DNA of 64,000 nucleotides from Streptomyces sp. NRRL S-1022 (GTDB lineage Bacteria > Actinomycetota > Actinomycetes > Streptomycetales > Streptomycetaceae), in the NCBI RefSeq assembly GCF_000720135.1, contig NZ_JOIU01000043.1, positions 14,787 to 78,786 of the forward strand, read 5' to 3'. Both the position numbers and the translations under genes were made by a program. Below, piece after piece: positions 46,544-57,232 of the stretch. Under the pieces are notes generated by a model. The model did no database searches. It saw only the letters and a list, made by a program, of their open reading frames with translations, and was not told the origin of the DNA. Every line of letters starts with the position of its first letter. The first letter of the stretch is position 1.

Positions 46544-48043
46544 TCAGTCGCGTTTGCAGATGCGGTCCAGCAGGTTCGCCGTGGCCCGCTGGATACGGGC
46601 GTCCACATGGCCGGGGCGGTCCAGGGCCGGGGACCAGGCGAAGGTGCCGGAGGCGAACACCCAGGCACCGGAGGGAGCCCGGTACAGGGACGTCTCCTGG
46701 TGGCGCAGGACGCCGTCGTTGTCGGCGTACGGGGAGTGGGCGAGCAGGATGCGCTCGTCGTGCTCGGGCAGCGGGATGCGCGGGAAGTAGCGGTCCGCCT
46801 CACCGGCGACCAGGCCCGCGATCTCGTCGCCCTCGTGCGCGCCGGTCGTCTCCCACAGCCAGTGGCCGCCGTTGCGGACGATCAGCGGGTGCGGCTCGGG
46901 CACCCGGCCCGCGTACTGGATGCCGACCAGTTGCTGCTCGGGCCGGTCGATCTCCCGCCACAGCACCGGCCGGCCCGGGCCCTTGCGCTTGCGGCAGGTC
47001 AGCAGCCGGTCCGGGACACCGGACGCGGACGGGGCCAGCTCCACCTGCCAGTACATGGTGTTGGCGGAGAGGAAGACCAGCGAGGTGCCCCGGTCGCGGG
47101 CGTCCTCGACGGCCCGGCGCATCGGCACCGACCAGTACTCGTCGTGGCCCGGGAAGACCAGGCCCCGGTAGCGGGTGGGGTCGATGCGGCCGGCGTGCAG
47201 GTCGCGGGCCTCGGCGTAGGCGATGTCGTAGCCGTAGCGCTCGGCCCAGCGGATGAAGTCGTAGGCGTGGCCGACGTGCAGGGGCAGGCCCGCGCCCGCG
47301 TAGGGGCGGTCGAAGGAGACCGTGGTGGCCGCGTCGGCCTCGCCGAGCAGCCGGCCCTCCTCGTCCCAGGCGTGGTAGAGGCTGGCGCCCGTGTGGCCGT
47401 CCTCCGGGTACAGGTTGTAGGCCTGCCAGGTGATGTCCGGCAGCAGCAGGAGCAGGTCGGCCGGGTGGTCGTCGCGTACCGCGAAGGGCACGTGGGAGCG
47501 GTAGCCGTCGGCCGTGGTGAGGACGGCCACATAGGCGCCGATGCTCCAGTAGGAGGGCACCTGGAGGCGCCAGGACAGCCACCAGTGGTGGCAGGAGACC
47601 GTGCGGTCGGCGGTCAGCGGCCGGGGCTGGACGATCCCGGAGAGCCGGGGACTCGTGGTGATCTTGGCGGCGCCGTCACCGCCGTAGTGGCCGATGCGGT
47701 AGATGTCGACGCTGAACTCCTGCGGCGGGTCGACCGTGATGTGGAAGTCGATCGCCTCGCCGGGCGCGACCGCGCCGGTGGACGTGAAGCCCTTGACCTG
47801 GCGGTGCACGTCGTCGGCCGAGCGGGGGCCGGCTCCGGCCGCGCGGGGCGCCGGGACGCGTGCCCGGCCACTGCCGGTGAGCTGCTGCGGGCTGGCGTCG
47901 ACGTACCACGGCACGACGTGGCCGGTGTCGTCGAAGTACGTCTCACTGCCGCGCAGCCAGGGCACGGGGCCCAGGCCGAAGGGGTCCGTGACGGCGTGCG
48001 CGAGTGCTCCGGACTCCCAGCGGCGGATGTGGTCCGTGGCCAT
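46544..48043 (-). CDS. N,N-dimethylformamidase large-subunit-like protein
   Basis: 499 residues. The central part (DIYRIGHYGGDGAAKI about 110, WQAYNLYPEDGHTGASLY about 205, VFPGHDEYWSVPMRR about 290) matches the beta subunit domain of N,N-dimethylformamidase. No small subunit is adjacent, so activity on DMF is unlikely to be certain. Cytoplasmic, without signal peptide. It lies between purC and a membrane protein gene on the same strand, as in S. coelicolor from memory. Confidence 0.8.
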   Translation of the reverse strand: MATDHIRRWESGALAHAVTDPFGLGPVPWLRGSETYFDDTGHVVPWYVDASPQQLTGSGRARVPAPRAAGAGPRSADDVHRQVKGFTSTGAVAPGEAIDFHITVDPPQEFSVDIYRIGHYGGDGAAKITTSPRLSGIVQPRPLTADRTVSCHHWWLSWRLQVPSYWSIGAYVAVLTTADGYRSHVPFAVRDDHPADLLLLLPDITWQAYNLYPEDGHTGASLYHAWDEEGRLLGEADAATTVSFDRPYAGAGLPLHVGHAYDFIRWAERYGYDIAYAEARDLHAGRIDPTRYRGLVFPGHDEYWSVPMRRAVEDARDRGTSLVFLSANTMYWQVELAPSASGVPDRLLTCRKRKGPGRPVLWREIDRPEQQLVGIQYAGRVPEPHPLIVRNGGHWLWETTGAHEGDEIAGLVAGEADRYFPRIPLPEHDERILLAHSPYADNDGVLRHQETSLYRAPSGAWVFASGTFAWSPALDRPGHVDARIQRATANLLDRICKRD

Positions 48044-48269
48044 GGTCGCTCCCCTCCCTCATGCCCCCCGTGCCTGTCTCGGTGATGCACACTGTGCTCG
48101 GTCGTGCTGTCGTATGTCGCTTGCGCTTGCCAAAGGCGTGGTCGGTCCCAGCACATCACATAACGCACGGGCCCGGTCACTAGTCGTTGCGAATTGACCT
48201 GAAGTGGAAGTCGTCTTTCCGTTACGACGGGGGAAGCGGGGACTTCCGGGGGCGCCTGGGGTCTCCCGC

Positions 48270-50069
48270 TCAGACGAGTCTCACGGGCTTCTCCGGGCGT
48301 ATGCCGGACGCGGCCAGCCAGTCGCGCAGCGGCCCCGGGTCCCCCTCCTCGATCAGGCTGCGGACCCTCGGCGCCAGGTCGGCGGCCCGCTCGCCGCCCA
48401 GCAGCAGGGACGGGCCGTCCAGCCAGTCCAGGGCGGGGGCCGCGCCGGCGGTGTCCACGGCCGCGCAGCACACCAGCGCCGTGACGTGGTCGGCGAGGAG
48501 TTCGCGTGCGGTGCGCTGGGGTTGCAGCGGGAAGGGGGGCAGGATGCCGTCGCAGTCGTCCCAGCGCGGGCTGTCGGGGGCCTGGCCGGAGAGCGGCGTG
48601 CCCTCGCGGGCCAGTTCGGCGCTGAGGCCCGCGGCGAGGGCGGCGCTGCGCGTCGCCTGCGGGAAGTCCTCCCCCTCGGCCTCGTCCTCGGCGTCCGGGA
48701 ACCCGTTCGCACCGCCCGTGCGGGTCTCGTCCTCGGGTGTGGGCGACCCCTGGGGAAACTGCTCGGCGCCGGCGTCGTCGGCGGCGGCGTGGCGGGCGGG
48801 CCGGGGGTCTTCTTCGGCCAGGTGGTCCAGGACCCGGGCCAGGGTGGGACCGGCCGGGGTGTGGGAGGGACGGACGCCCAGACTGTCCAGGACCCGGTGG
48901 AGGCGGGCCGCGTCGGTGCGCCAGGTGCGGTCGACGACCTCCTCCGGATACGCCTGCCAGTCCACCGGCGCCCAGCCGGGTCCGGTCTCGGCGGGGCCGC
49001 CGTGGAAGAGCCGCGCGGCGAGCAGCGAGGTGGCCTCGTCCACCGTGCCGGGCTCCTCCAGCAGATCGCAGGCGGGGCGCTCGCCTAGCCGGGAGGTGAA
49101 GCCCTCGGCGAGCCGGTCGCGGCGGGACAGCTCGGTGAGCGCCGCGACCACGCCCGCGTCCAGCCGGGACGGCCAGCGGCCCATGCGCCAGGCGGGCAGC
49201 GCCACCCTGGTCAGCAGCCGGTCCCAGCCCGCGTAGGCCAGCCCGACCTGCTCCTGGGCGACGATCCGCAGCCCGTAGTCCACCGCCTGGGCGCGCTCCG
49301 CCGCCGCGGCGGCGACCCCGCGCTCCATCTGCGTCGCATGCTCCCGGCAGCCGCGCAGCAGCAGCCGGGCCACCCAGCCGAGGGCCGCGCACAGTCCGCG
49401 CACCGGCGGACAGCGGCCCGGGGTCGAGGCGACGGCCACGGCCGCGTCCAGGCCGCGCACGAAGCGGCGGGCGGCCGCTATGTCCGGGTGGGCCGAGGGG
49501 CCCGTACCCGCGATGACCGGGGCGAGGACCGCGCGCAGCTCGCCCACGCGCATCCACCACAGGAACGGGGAGCCGATGACGAGGACCGGCGCGACCGGGG
49601 CGCGGCGGCGGCCCGGGCCCGCTATCTCGTCGGGCGCCGGACGCGGGGGCGGGCCGTGGGCCGAATGGGCCCGGTCCTCCAGCCAGCTGTCGCAGTCCGG
49701 GGTGAGCGCTATGGCCGAGGGCGCCGGCACGTCCAGGCGGTCGGCGAGGTCGCGCACCATCCGGTACAGGTCCGGGGCGGAGTCCTCCGCGATCGGCACC
49801 GTGGGGCTCATGGCGGGGCGGGCCCGGGCCACGACCACGCCGACAGCGGCCGCGGCCAGCAGCACCAGCACCGCGAGCACGCCGACGATCCACCGGGCGG
49901 CGTCCCAGCCCGGGCCGAGGAGACGGCCGGTGGAGGCGCCGGTCAGCAGGATCACCGCGGCGCCCGCGGGCAGCAGGGCCACGGCCAGCGCCCGGCCCCG
50001 GACCCGCAGGACGGCGAGGGCCCGGGAGCGCGCGGCCTGCGCGCCCGCCTCCACACCGATTCCGGTCAC
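48270..50069 (-). CDS. Membrane protein with degenerate M48-peptidase fold
   Basis: 599 residues. Two N-terminal helices (about 20-45 and 48-75), then a segment that follows the M48 pattern: residues near 165-185 read VGELRAVLAPVIAGTG, where active M48 enzymes have ELRAVLAHELGH. Both His and the Glu are replaced, so zinc binding is lost. The C-terminal half is Ala/Arg-rich with acidic linkers. GTG 50069 follows GAGG. Probably a pseudo-enzyme or a scaffold; M48 descent is my inference from one motif. Confidence 0.65.
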   Translation of the reverse strand: MTGIGVEAGAQAARSRALAVLRVRGRALAVALLPAGAAVILLTGASTGRLLGPGWDAARWIVGVLAVLVLLAAAAVGVVVARARPAMSPTVPIAEDSAPDLYRMVRDLADRLDVPAPSAIALTPDCDSWLEDRAHSAHGPPPRPAPDEIAGPGRRRAPVAPVLVIGSPFLWWMRVGELRAVLAPVIAGTGPSAHPDIAAARRFVRGLDAAVAVASTPGRCPPVRGLCAALGWVARLLLRGCREHATQMERGVAAAAAERAQAVDYGLRIVAQEQVGLAYAGWDRLLTRVALPAWRMGRWPSRLDAGVVAALTELSRRDRLAEGFTSRLGERPACDLLEEPGTVDEATSLLAARLFHGGPAETGPGWAPVDWQAYPEEVVDRTWRTDAARLHRVLDSLGVRPSHTPAGPTLARVLDHLAEEDPRPARHAAADDAGAEQFPQGSPTPEDETRTGGANGFPDAEDEAEGEDFPQATRSAALAAGLSAELAREGTPLSGQAPDSPRWDDCDGILPPFPLQPQRTARELLADHVTALVCCAAVDTAGAAPALDWLDGPSLLLGGERAADLAPRVRSLIEEGDPGPLRDWLAASGIRPEKPVRLV

Positions 50070-50285
50070 GTGCCGACCTCGCCCCCTCCCTGCCGATCGC
50101 GTGCTGCCCTGGTCTTGCTCACTCCCCCACTGTGGCACCCGCCACCGACATCGCAATGCCGGTGGGCCAAGTGCCGGAACACTGCGCGGCACCCTAGTTG
50201 GGGCCCCGGCCCCCGTCAGCCGTATGGGCGATTGCTCACTCGATGGAATGGCTTTGGTCAGAGCTGGGTGACAGACAGCAAAGAT

Positions 50286-50314
50286 CAGGCCCCGGATCGT
50301 GGATCCGGGGCCTG
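50286..50314 (-). terminator. Terminator of purD
   Basis: 13-bp perfect stem CAGGCCCCGGATC (50286-50298) with 50302-50314, loop of three, 31 bases after the purD stop codon. Confidence 0.8.
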
Positions 50315-50345
50315 GGAGTCGTACGAGCAGGTCAGGCGGCGGGGC

Positions 50346-51605
<1,260 letters not shown>

Positions 51606-51684
51606 GGGGTCAGCCTAATGGCAAGGTCGCCGAAGGTCGGGAGACGGGTTTCTCGGAGCTTCCTCCAAAGAGGCCCTCAGGCCC

Positions 51685-54027
51685 TCACTCGTTGGAGAAC
51701 TCCTCGACGACCGTGGCTCCCAGCTCACGCACGATCAGCTCGTGGCCGGAGAGTGCCGACTCGTCCAGGTCCGGGTCGTCGTCCTCGGGGATGTCGTCCT
51801 CGGGGGCGACCGGCGGCGGCTCGGGCGCGGCGGCCGGCCGGGGTCCGGGAGCGGACGCCGCCGCACCGCTCGGGGCGGTGGGGGCCTGGGACGACGGCTG
51901 GGCGGGTGCGGGGCGGGGGGCGGCCGGGGAGCCGTAGCCGCCGCCGGGAGCGCTGCCGTGGCCGCCGCCCTGGGTGCCGCCGTGCGCGGCGGTGGGCGCG
52001 CCGCCGTAGCCGCCGCCTCCGCCGTAGCCGGGTGAGCCGCCCGCGGGCGGGGCGGAGCCGCCACCGGACGGGTCGACCACCGCCTCGATCTTCCACTGCA
52101 CGTTGAACTGCTCGGCCAGCGCCTGCCGCAGCACGTCCTCGCTGCCGCTGCCGGAGAAGTTGTCGCGGGCGCCGGCATTGACGAAGCCGAGCTGGAGGGT
52201 GGTGCCGTCGAAGCCGGTCACCTGGGCGTTCTGGCTGAGCAGGATCCAGGTGAAGCGGCGGCGGTTCTTGACGGCCTCCAGGATGTTCGGCCAGAGCGCG
52301 CGGGGGTCGAGACCGCCGGCGGGGGCGGGAACGGGGGCCGCGGGCTGGGCGGCGGGGGCCGTGGGGGCGGGCTGCGGCGGCTGGGCCGGGGCCGCACGGT
52401 CGGGTCCCTGGGCCGGGCCCGGCCGGCCGCCCGCCGGAGCGGCCGTGGGCCAGCCGCCGGGGCGCCGTCCGCCCCCGGCGGGGGCGGCGGTGGGCCAGGC
52501 GCCGGGAGTGGGAGCCGGGGCGGCGGGCTGCGCGGTGGGGGCGGCGGCCGACGCGGGGGCCGTTGGCGCGGGGGCGGGGGCAGGTGCGGGGGCCGTAGGC
52601 GCGGGAGCGGCGGAGGCCGCGGGCGCGGGCTGCACCGCCGGGGCCGGCTCGGCCGGGGCGGCGGGGCCACCGGGCCCGTCCTGACCACCGGGGCCGGCCG
52701 GACCGTCCGGAGCGCCCGTGCCCCGGACGGCGGCCCGTGCCGCCGCGGGGCCGCCACCGGGCGGCACGGGCGCCCCACCGGCAGCGGCGGCCGCCGGGAG
52801 GGTGCCGCCGTGGGCCTCCGGGCCCGGGACGTACCCCATGGCCGGGGCGCCGGCACCGGCGGAGAAGCCGATGCCGCGCTCCAGGCGGTCGAGGCGGGCC
52901 ATGACGGACCGCTGATCGCCGTAGGCGGCGGGGAGCATCACGCGGGCGCAGATCAGTTCCAGCTGCAGGCGCGGGGAGCTGGCGCCGCGCATCTCGGTCA
53001 GGCCCTCGTTGACCAGGTCGGCGGCGCGGCTCAGCTCGGCGGCGCCGAAGGTCTCGGCCTGCGCCTGCATCCGCTCCAGCACGTCGGCCGGGGCGTCGAT
53101 GAGCCCCTTGTCCAGGGCGTCCGGGACGGCGGCCAGGATGACCAGGTCCCGCAGCCGCTCCAGCAGGTCGGCGACGAACCGCCGCGGATCGTTGCCGCCC
53201 TCGATGACGCGGTCGACGACCTCGAAGGCGGCGGCCCCGTCACCGGTGGCGAAGGCCTCGACCACGGAGTCGAGGAGAGAGCCGTCGGTGTACCCCAGCA
53301 GGGAGGTGGCCATGGCATACGTCACACCCTCCGGTCCGGCGCCGGCGAGGAGCTGGTCCATGACGGACATGGAGTCACGCACGGATCCGGCGCCGGCGCG
53401 CACGACGAGCGGCAGCACGCCGTCGTCGACCGGGATGTCCTCCTGCCGGCACACCTCGCCGAGGTAGTCCCTGAGCGTGCCGGGCGGCACGAGCCGGAAC
53501 GGATAGTGGTGGGTGCGCGACCGGATGGTCCCGATGACCTTCTCGGGCTCGGTGGTCGCGAAGATGAACTTCAGGTGCTCGGGCGGCTCCTCGACCACCT
53601 TGAGCAGCGCGTTGAAGCCGGCCGGCGTGACCATGTGGGCCTCGTCGATGATGTAGATCTTGTACCGGCTGCCCGCGGGGCCGAAGAAGGCCTTCTCGCG
53701 CAGCTCACGGGCGTCGTCCACACCACCGTGGGAAGCCGCGTCGATCTCGATGACGTCGATCGAACCCGGCCCGTTCCTCGCCAGGTCCCGGCAGGACTGG
53801 CACTCGCCGCAGGGGGTCGGGGTGGGGCCCTGCTCACAGTTCAGGCAGCGGGCCAGGATGCGTGCGCTGGTCGTCTTGCCGCAGCCACGCGGACCGCTGA
53901 ACAGGTACGCGTGATTGACCCGGTTGTTCCGCAGCGCCTGCTGCAGCGGGTCGGTGACATGCTCCTGCCCGATGACCTCGGCAAAGGTCTCCGGGCGATA
54001 GCGGCGGTACAGCGCGAGAGACGACAC
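51685..54027 (-). CDS. dnaX: DNA polymerase III subunit gamma/tau
   Basis: 780 residues. Clamp-loader ATPase: Walker A GPRGCGKT at 45-52, zinc cysteines at 61, 64, 73, 76 and 79, DEAH-type Walker B IIDEAHMVT and the sensor region SVRDSMSVMDQ. A very long Ala/Pro/Gly linker (about 420-580) joins the core to a C-terminal tau-like part and a low-complexity acidic end. Start GTG 54027 follows a -10 box by seven bases; ATG 54057 in the same frame is less likely. No slippery A-run for frameshifting is visible. Confidence 0.94.
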   Translation of the reverse strand: MSSLALYRRYRPETFAEVIGQEHVTDPLQQALRNNRVNHAYLFSGPRGCGKTTSARILARCLNCEQGPTPTPCGECQSCRDLARNGPGSIDVIEIDAASHGGVDDARELREKAFFGPAGSRYKIYIIDEAHMVTPAGFNALLKVVEEPPEHLKFIFATTEPEKVIGTIRSRTHHYPFRLVPPGTLRDYLGEVCRQEDIPVDDGVLPLVVRAGAGSVRDSMSVMDQLLAGAGPEGVTYAMATSLLGYTDGSLLDSVVEAFATGDGAAAFEVVDRVIEGGNDPRRFVADLLERLRDLVILAAVPDALDKGLIDAPADVLERMQAQAETFGAAELSRAADLVNEGLTEMRGASSPRLQLELICARVMLPAAYGDQRSVMARLDRLERGIGFSAGAGAPAMGYVPGPEAHGGTLPAAAAAGGAPVPPGGGPAAARAAVRGTGAPDGPAGPGGQDGPGGPAAPAEPAPAVQPAPAASAAPAPTAPAPAPAPAPTAPASAAAPTAQPAAPAPTPGAWPTAAPAGGGRRPGGWPTAAPAGGRPGPAQGPDRAAPAQPPQPAPTAPAAQPAAPVPAPAGGLDPRALWPNILEAVKNRRRFTWILLSQNAQVTGFDGTTLQLGFVNAGARDNFSGSGSEDVLRQALAEQFNVQWKIEAVVDPSGGGSAPPAGGSPGYGGGGGYGGAPTAAHGGTQGGGHGSAPGGGYGSPAAPRPAPAQPSSQAPTAPSGAAASAPGPRPAAAPEPPPVAPEDDIPEDDDPDLDESALSGHELIVRELGATVVEEFSNE

Positions 54028-54034
54028 GCCTACG

Positions 54035-54040
54035 AGGTTA
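54035..54040 (-). promoter_or_regulatory. -10 box of leaderless dnaX
   Basis: TAACCT on the minus strand, seven bases before the GTG start of dnaX. No Shine-Dalgarno sequence fits in that gap. Confidence 0.5.
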
Positions 54041-54124
54041 ATGGCGCCCACCGACAACGGGCTCCGCCCGCGGCCCCACCGGCTCCGGCCCCCGCCACCC
54101 GGCCCGGCCCGCCCCGGGAACGCA

Positions 54125-54218
54125 AGCGCCCCTCACGCACCCGCCAGAGCCGACCTACCCTTGCTGCCTTCCGGCCCTGGGGGAGTTCAGTCAGATAGCG
54201 CCGCGTGAGGGGCTGCGC
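54125..54218 (-). ncRNA. ffs: Signal recognition particle RNA (4.5S/scRNA)
   Basis: On the minus strand, the helix 8 core CCAGGGCCGGAAGGCAGCAA with the GGAA tetraloop and the AGCA asymmetric loop is unmistakable. GCCCCTCACGC at the 5' end pairs with GCGTGAGGGGC at the 3' end, giving about 94 bases. It stands upstream of dnaX, its usual Streptomyces position. Confidence 0.95.
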
Positions 54219-54313
54219 CCAGCGTACCCGATCGCGGGCCGCGGGCTGCACCGGTTGCGGGCCTGCGGGAACGGGTTCGCGAGCACTCCCCTCGGTCATG
54301 TAATGTTTCCGGC

Positions 54314-54401
54314 GGAGGATTCGCCTAGAGGCCTAGGGCGCACGCTTGGAAAGCGTGTTGGGGGCAACCCCTCACGAGTTCGAATCTCGTATCCTCCGCC
54401 A
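54314..54401 (+). tRNA. tRNA-Ser (GGA)
   Basis: 85 bases plus an encoded CCA (54399-54401). Long variable arm (TTGGGGGCAACCCCTC), anticodon GGA in CTTGGAA, T loop TTCGAAT. It is the only tRNA in this window whose CCA is encoded. Confidence 0.94.
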
Positions 54402-54422
54402 GTGCCTCACCGGGCACGATGT

Positions 54423-54456
54423 CGAAGGGCCCCACTGCTCGCAGTGGGGCCCTTCG
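54423..54456. terminator. Terminator of tRNA-Ser
   Basis: 16-bp perfect stem CGAAGGGCCCCACTGC (54423-54438) with 54441-54456. Confidence 0.8.
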
Positions 54457-54625
54457 GCGTTCTCCGTTCTCCGTCCCGGTTTCCGTCTCAGTCCGGTTTT
54501 TCTTCGGGACCGGGCGGCACCCGAAGCGCGTCTCCGGCCTGCCGAGCGACTTTCCGGAGGGTGACTCCCGTCACACGCGGGGAGCGGGCGCGCGTCCGTG
54601 CCGCCCCTGCCGGACGTGCCCGGGG

Positions 54626-55039
54626 TCAGTTCGCCGGGGCGATCTCGTCGACAAGGCCGCGGATGCGCTTCTCGATGTCGTCGCGGATCGGGCGAACCGC
54701 TTCGACGCCCTGCCCGGCCGGGTCGGGGAGCCGCCAGTCGAGGTAGCGCTTGCCGGGGAAGACGGGGCAGGTGTCGCCGCAGCCCATCGTGACGACGACG
54801 TCGGACGCCTGGACCGCCTCCACCGTGAGCACCTTGGGCACCTCGGCCGCGATGTCGATGCCCACCTCCGCCATGGCTTCCACGACGGCCGGGTTCACGG
54901 TGTCGGCGGGGGCGGAGCCGGCGGAGCGGACCTGGACGCGGTCGCCCGCGAGGTGGGTGAGGAAGGCGGCGGCCATCTGGGAGCGTCCGGCGTTGTGGAC
55001 GCAGACGAAGAGCACGGACGGCGTGGCGGTGTCAGGCAT
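54626..55039 (-). CDS. arsC: Arsenate reductase (LMW-phosphatase type)
   Basis: 137 residues. The P-loop VCVHNAGRS has the nucleophilic Cys13; GCGDTCPVFPG near 88-98 carries further cysteines of the thioredoxin-type ArsC. It reduces arsenate to arsenite for export by the Acr3 pump. ATG 55039 overlaps the acr3 end by eight bases. Confidence 0.92.
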   Translation of the reverse strand: MPDTATPSVLFVCVHNAGRSQMAAAFLTHLAGDRVQVRSAGSAPADTVNPAVVEAMAEVGIDIAAEVPKVLTVEAVQASDVVVTMGCGDTCPVFPGKRYLDWRLPDPAGQGVEAVRPIRDDIEKRIRGLVDEIAPAN

Positions 55040-56129
55040 GGGTGGCTTCCTCCTGGGGCGCCGGGACGGCGGGGGCGGTGAAGTAGCGGCGGGCGTACAA
55101 GGCGACGTACACCAGGCCGATGAGGACGGGCACTTCGATGAGGGGGCCGACGACACCGGCGAGGGCCTGGCCGGAGGTGGCTCCGAAGGTGGCGATGGCG
55201 ACGGCGATGGCCAGTTCGAAGTTGTTCCCCGCGGCGGTGAAGGCCAGCGTCGTGGCCCGCGCGTGGTCGAGGCCGACCGCTCGGCCCAGGGCCATGGATC
55301 CGGCCCACATGACGGCGAAGTACACCAGCAGCGGCAGGGCGATGCGGGCGACGTCGAGGGGCCGTGCGGTGATGGCGTCGCCCTGCAGGGCGAAGAGGAC
55401 GACGATCGTGAAGAGCAGCCCGTACAGGGCGAAGGGGCCGATGCGCGGGATGAGCCTGGCTTCGTACCAGGTCCGGCCCTTCGCCTTCTCGCCGATGCGG
55501 CGGGTGAGGTAGCCGGCCGCGAGCGGGACGCCGAGGAAGATGAGCACGCTGCGGGCGATCTCCCACACGGACACGTCCAGCCCGGTCTGCTCCAGGCCGA
55601 GCCGGCCGGGCAGGACGGAGAGGTAGAACCAGCCCAGCGCCGAGAACGCGATCACCTGGAAGACGGAGTTCAGGGCGACCAGGACGGCCGCGGCTTCGCG
55701 GTGGCCGCAGGCGAGGTCGTTCCAGATGATCACCATGGCGATGCAGCGGGCCAGGCCCACGATGATCAGGCCGGTGCGGTAGGCGGGCAGGTCGGGCAGG
55801 AACAGCCACGCCAGGGCGAACATGAGCGCCGGACCGACCACCCAGTTGAGCAGCAGGGACGGCAGCAGCAGGCGGCGGTCGCGGGTGACGGTGTCGAGGC
55901 GGTCGTAACGCACCTTGGCGAGCACCGGGTACATCATCACCAGCAGGCCCAGGGCGATCGGCAGGGACACTCCGGTCACGGTCACCTCGGCCAGCGCGTC
56001 CCCCAGGCCGGGGACCAGGCGGCCCAATCCGAGGCCCAGGGCCATGGCCGCGAGGATCCAGACGGCCAGGTAGCGGTCGACGAAGGACAGGCGTCCGGCC
56101 ACCTTCCCCTCGGGTGCGGCGGTGCTCAC
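55032..56129 (-). CDS. acr3: Arsenite efflux permease Acr3
   Basis: 365 residues with ten transmembrane helices. The Acr3 family signatures are VGLARCIAMVIIWNDLACG (conserved Cys) and AFTAAGNNFELAIAVAIA. It exports arsenite (and antimonite) by the proton gradient. Overlaps arsR by four bases upstream and arsC downstream: one arsR-acr3-arsC operon. Confidence 0.94.
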   Translation of the reverse strand: MSTAAPEGKVAGRLSFVDRYLAVWILAAMALGLGLGRLVPGLGDALAEVTVTGVSLPIALGLLVMMYPVLAKVRYDRLDTVTRDRRLLLPSLLLNWVVGPALMFALAWLFLPDLPAYRTGLIIVGLARCIAMVIIWNDLACGHREAAAVLVALNSVFQVIAFSALGWFYLSVLPGRLGLEQTGLDVSVWEIARSVLIFLGVPLAAGYLTRRIGEKAKGRTWYEARLIPRIGPFALYGLLFTIVVLFALQGDAITARPLDVARIALPLLVYFAVMWAGSMALGRAVGLDHARATTLAFTAAGNNFELAIAVAIATFGATSGQALAGVVGPLIEVPVLIGLVYVALYARRYFTAPAVPAPQEEATHA

Positions 56130-56533
56130 GAGGCGGCTCCGGCCCGCGTCGTGCGCCCGGGCAGCGGCTCACCGGCCGGACGGGTCAGGATGCCGGCGAG
56201 CCGGTCGGTCATCTCCGGGACGAGCCGGTAGTAGACCCAGGTGCCGCGCCGCTCGGAGTCGATCAGGCCCGCCTGGCGCAGCAGCTTCAGGTGGTGCGAG
56301 ATCGTCGGCTGGGACAGGTCGAAGGCCGGGGTCAGGTCACAGACGCAGACCTCGCCGCCCGCCCGGGAGGCGATCATCGACAGCAGGCGCAGCCGCACGG
56401 GATCGCCCAGCGCCTTGAACACCTTCGCCAGCTCCACGGCCTGGTCCTCGTCCAGGGGAGCGGTCAGCAGCCCAGGGCAGCACGCTCCGGCGTTATCGCT
56501 CTGGCCGAGCAACACCAGCTCTTGATTCGACAT
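56126..56533 (-). CDS. arsR: ArsR-family arsenite-responsive repressor
   Basis: 135 residues. Winged HTH at about 35-110; the metal site is GEVCVCDLTPAF (Cys63, Cys65), with an extra N-terminal pair Cys18-Cys19. Arsenite binding releases it from DNA. It should repress its own operon and the divergent cadI-like gene through the dyad at 56541-56589. Confidence 0.92.
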   Translation of the reverse strand: MSNQELVLLGQSDNAGACCPGLLTAPLDEDQAVELAKVFKALGDPVRLRLLSMIASRAGGEVCVCDLTPAFDLSQPTISHHLKLLRQAGLIDSERRGTWVYYRLVPEMTDRLAGILTRPAGEPLPGRTTRAGAAS

Positions 56534-56540
56534 GCTTCTA

Positions 56541-56589
56541 TGTTGACAGTCTTCGATGCAGCGCGCAATCTTGCATCGACAGACATCAA
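56541..56589. promoter_or_regulatory. ArsR operator between arsR and the cadI-like gene
   Basis: TGTTGACAGTCTTCGATGCA (56541-56560) and TGCATCGACAGACATCAA (56572-56589) form an imperfect dyad around an 11-base spacer; CGATGCA/TGCATCG is perfect. It covers the only intergenic space between the divergent genes. Confidence 0.7.
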
Positions 56590-56611
56590 TGCAACCGGAT
56601 GGGAGCCCGTC

Positions 56612-57082
56612 ATGTCTCGCGCTCAGCTCGCCCTGCGTGTCAGTGACCTGGAAGCGTCGATCACCTTCTACTCGAAGCTGTTCGGCACCGAACCGGCCAA
56701 GCGGCGCGAGGGCTACGCGAACTTCGCCCTCACCGAGCCCCCGCTCAAGCTCGTGCTGATCGAGGGCGGGCCCGGCGAGGAGACCCGCCTGGACCACCTC
56801 GGCGTCGAGGTCGAGTCCACCGAACAGGTCGACGCCGCCACCACCCGGCTCAAGGACGCCGGCCTGGCCACCTTCGAGGAGAACGACACGTCCTGCTGCT
56901 ACGCGCTCCAGGACAAGGTGTGGGTCCACGGGCCCGGCAAGGAGCCGTGGGAGGTGTACGTCGTGAAGGCCGACGCCGGCACTCTCGGCACGGGCACCGG
57001 CCCCAGCGCCACCGGCGACGGATGCTGCACCGGCCGGGCCACCGAGGAGGCCCCGGCAGCGGCCGGATGCGCCTGCGGCTAG
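56612..57082 (+). CDS. CadI/ArsI-family glyoxalase-fold protein
   Basis: 156 residues, vicinal-oxygen-chelate fold. His62 (LDHLGVEV), the vicinal Cys95-Cys96 (TSCCYA) and Glu114 (WEVY) match metal- and organoarsenical-binding positions of ArsI C-As lyases, but position 5 is Gln instead of His, as in the cadmium-induced CadI proteins. So it may be CadI-like and bind metals or organoarsenicals; activity is uncertain. The tail has two further cysteine clusters (GCCTG, GCACG). Divergent from arsR. Confidence 0.85.
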   Translation: MSRAQLALRVSDLEASITFYSKLFGTEPAKRREGYANFALTEPPLKLVLIEGGPGEETRLDHLGVEVESTEQVDAATTRLKDAGLATFEENDTSCCYALQDKVWVHGPGKEPWEVYVVKADAGTLGTGTGPSATGDGCCTGRATEEAPAAAGCACG

Positions 57083-57232
57083 CGATCCGGCCGACCCGGC
57101 TCACCAGGACCCCGGTCCCGCAGGCCCCCCGGGACCTGGGCTCCAGCGGCTCCCCGAAGGCCACCGGATGCGACTTACGGGACCTGAGTGCACCGTGGTG
57201 ACAGAGGGAATTCCGCGCTGGAGGTGAGAGTC

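Noticed and set aside
51685..54027. Programmed frameshift in dnaX
   Set aside because: No A-rich slippery sequence is present in the GC-rich linker region, and the long frame reads through to a tau-like end.
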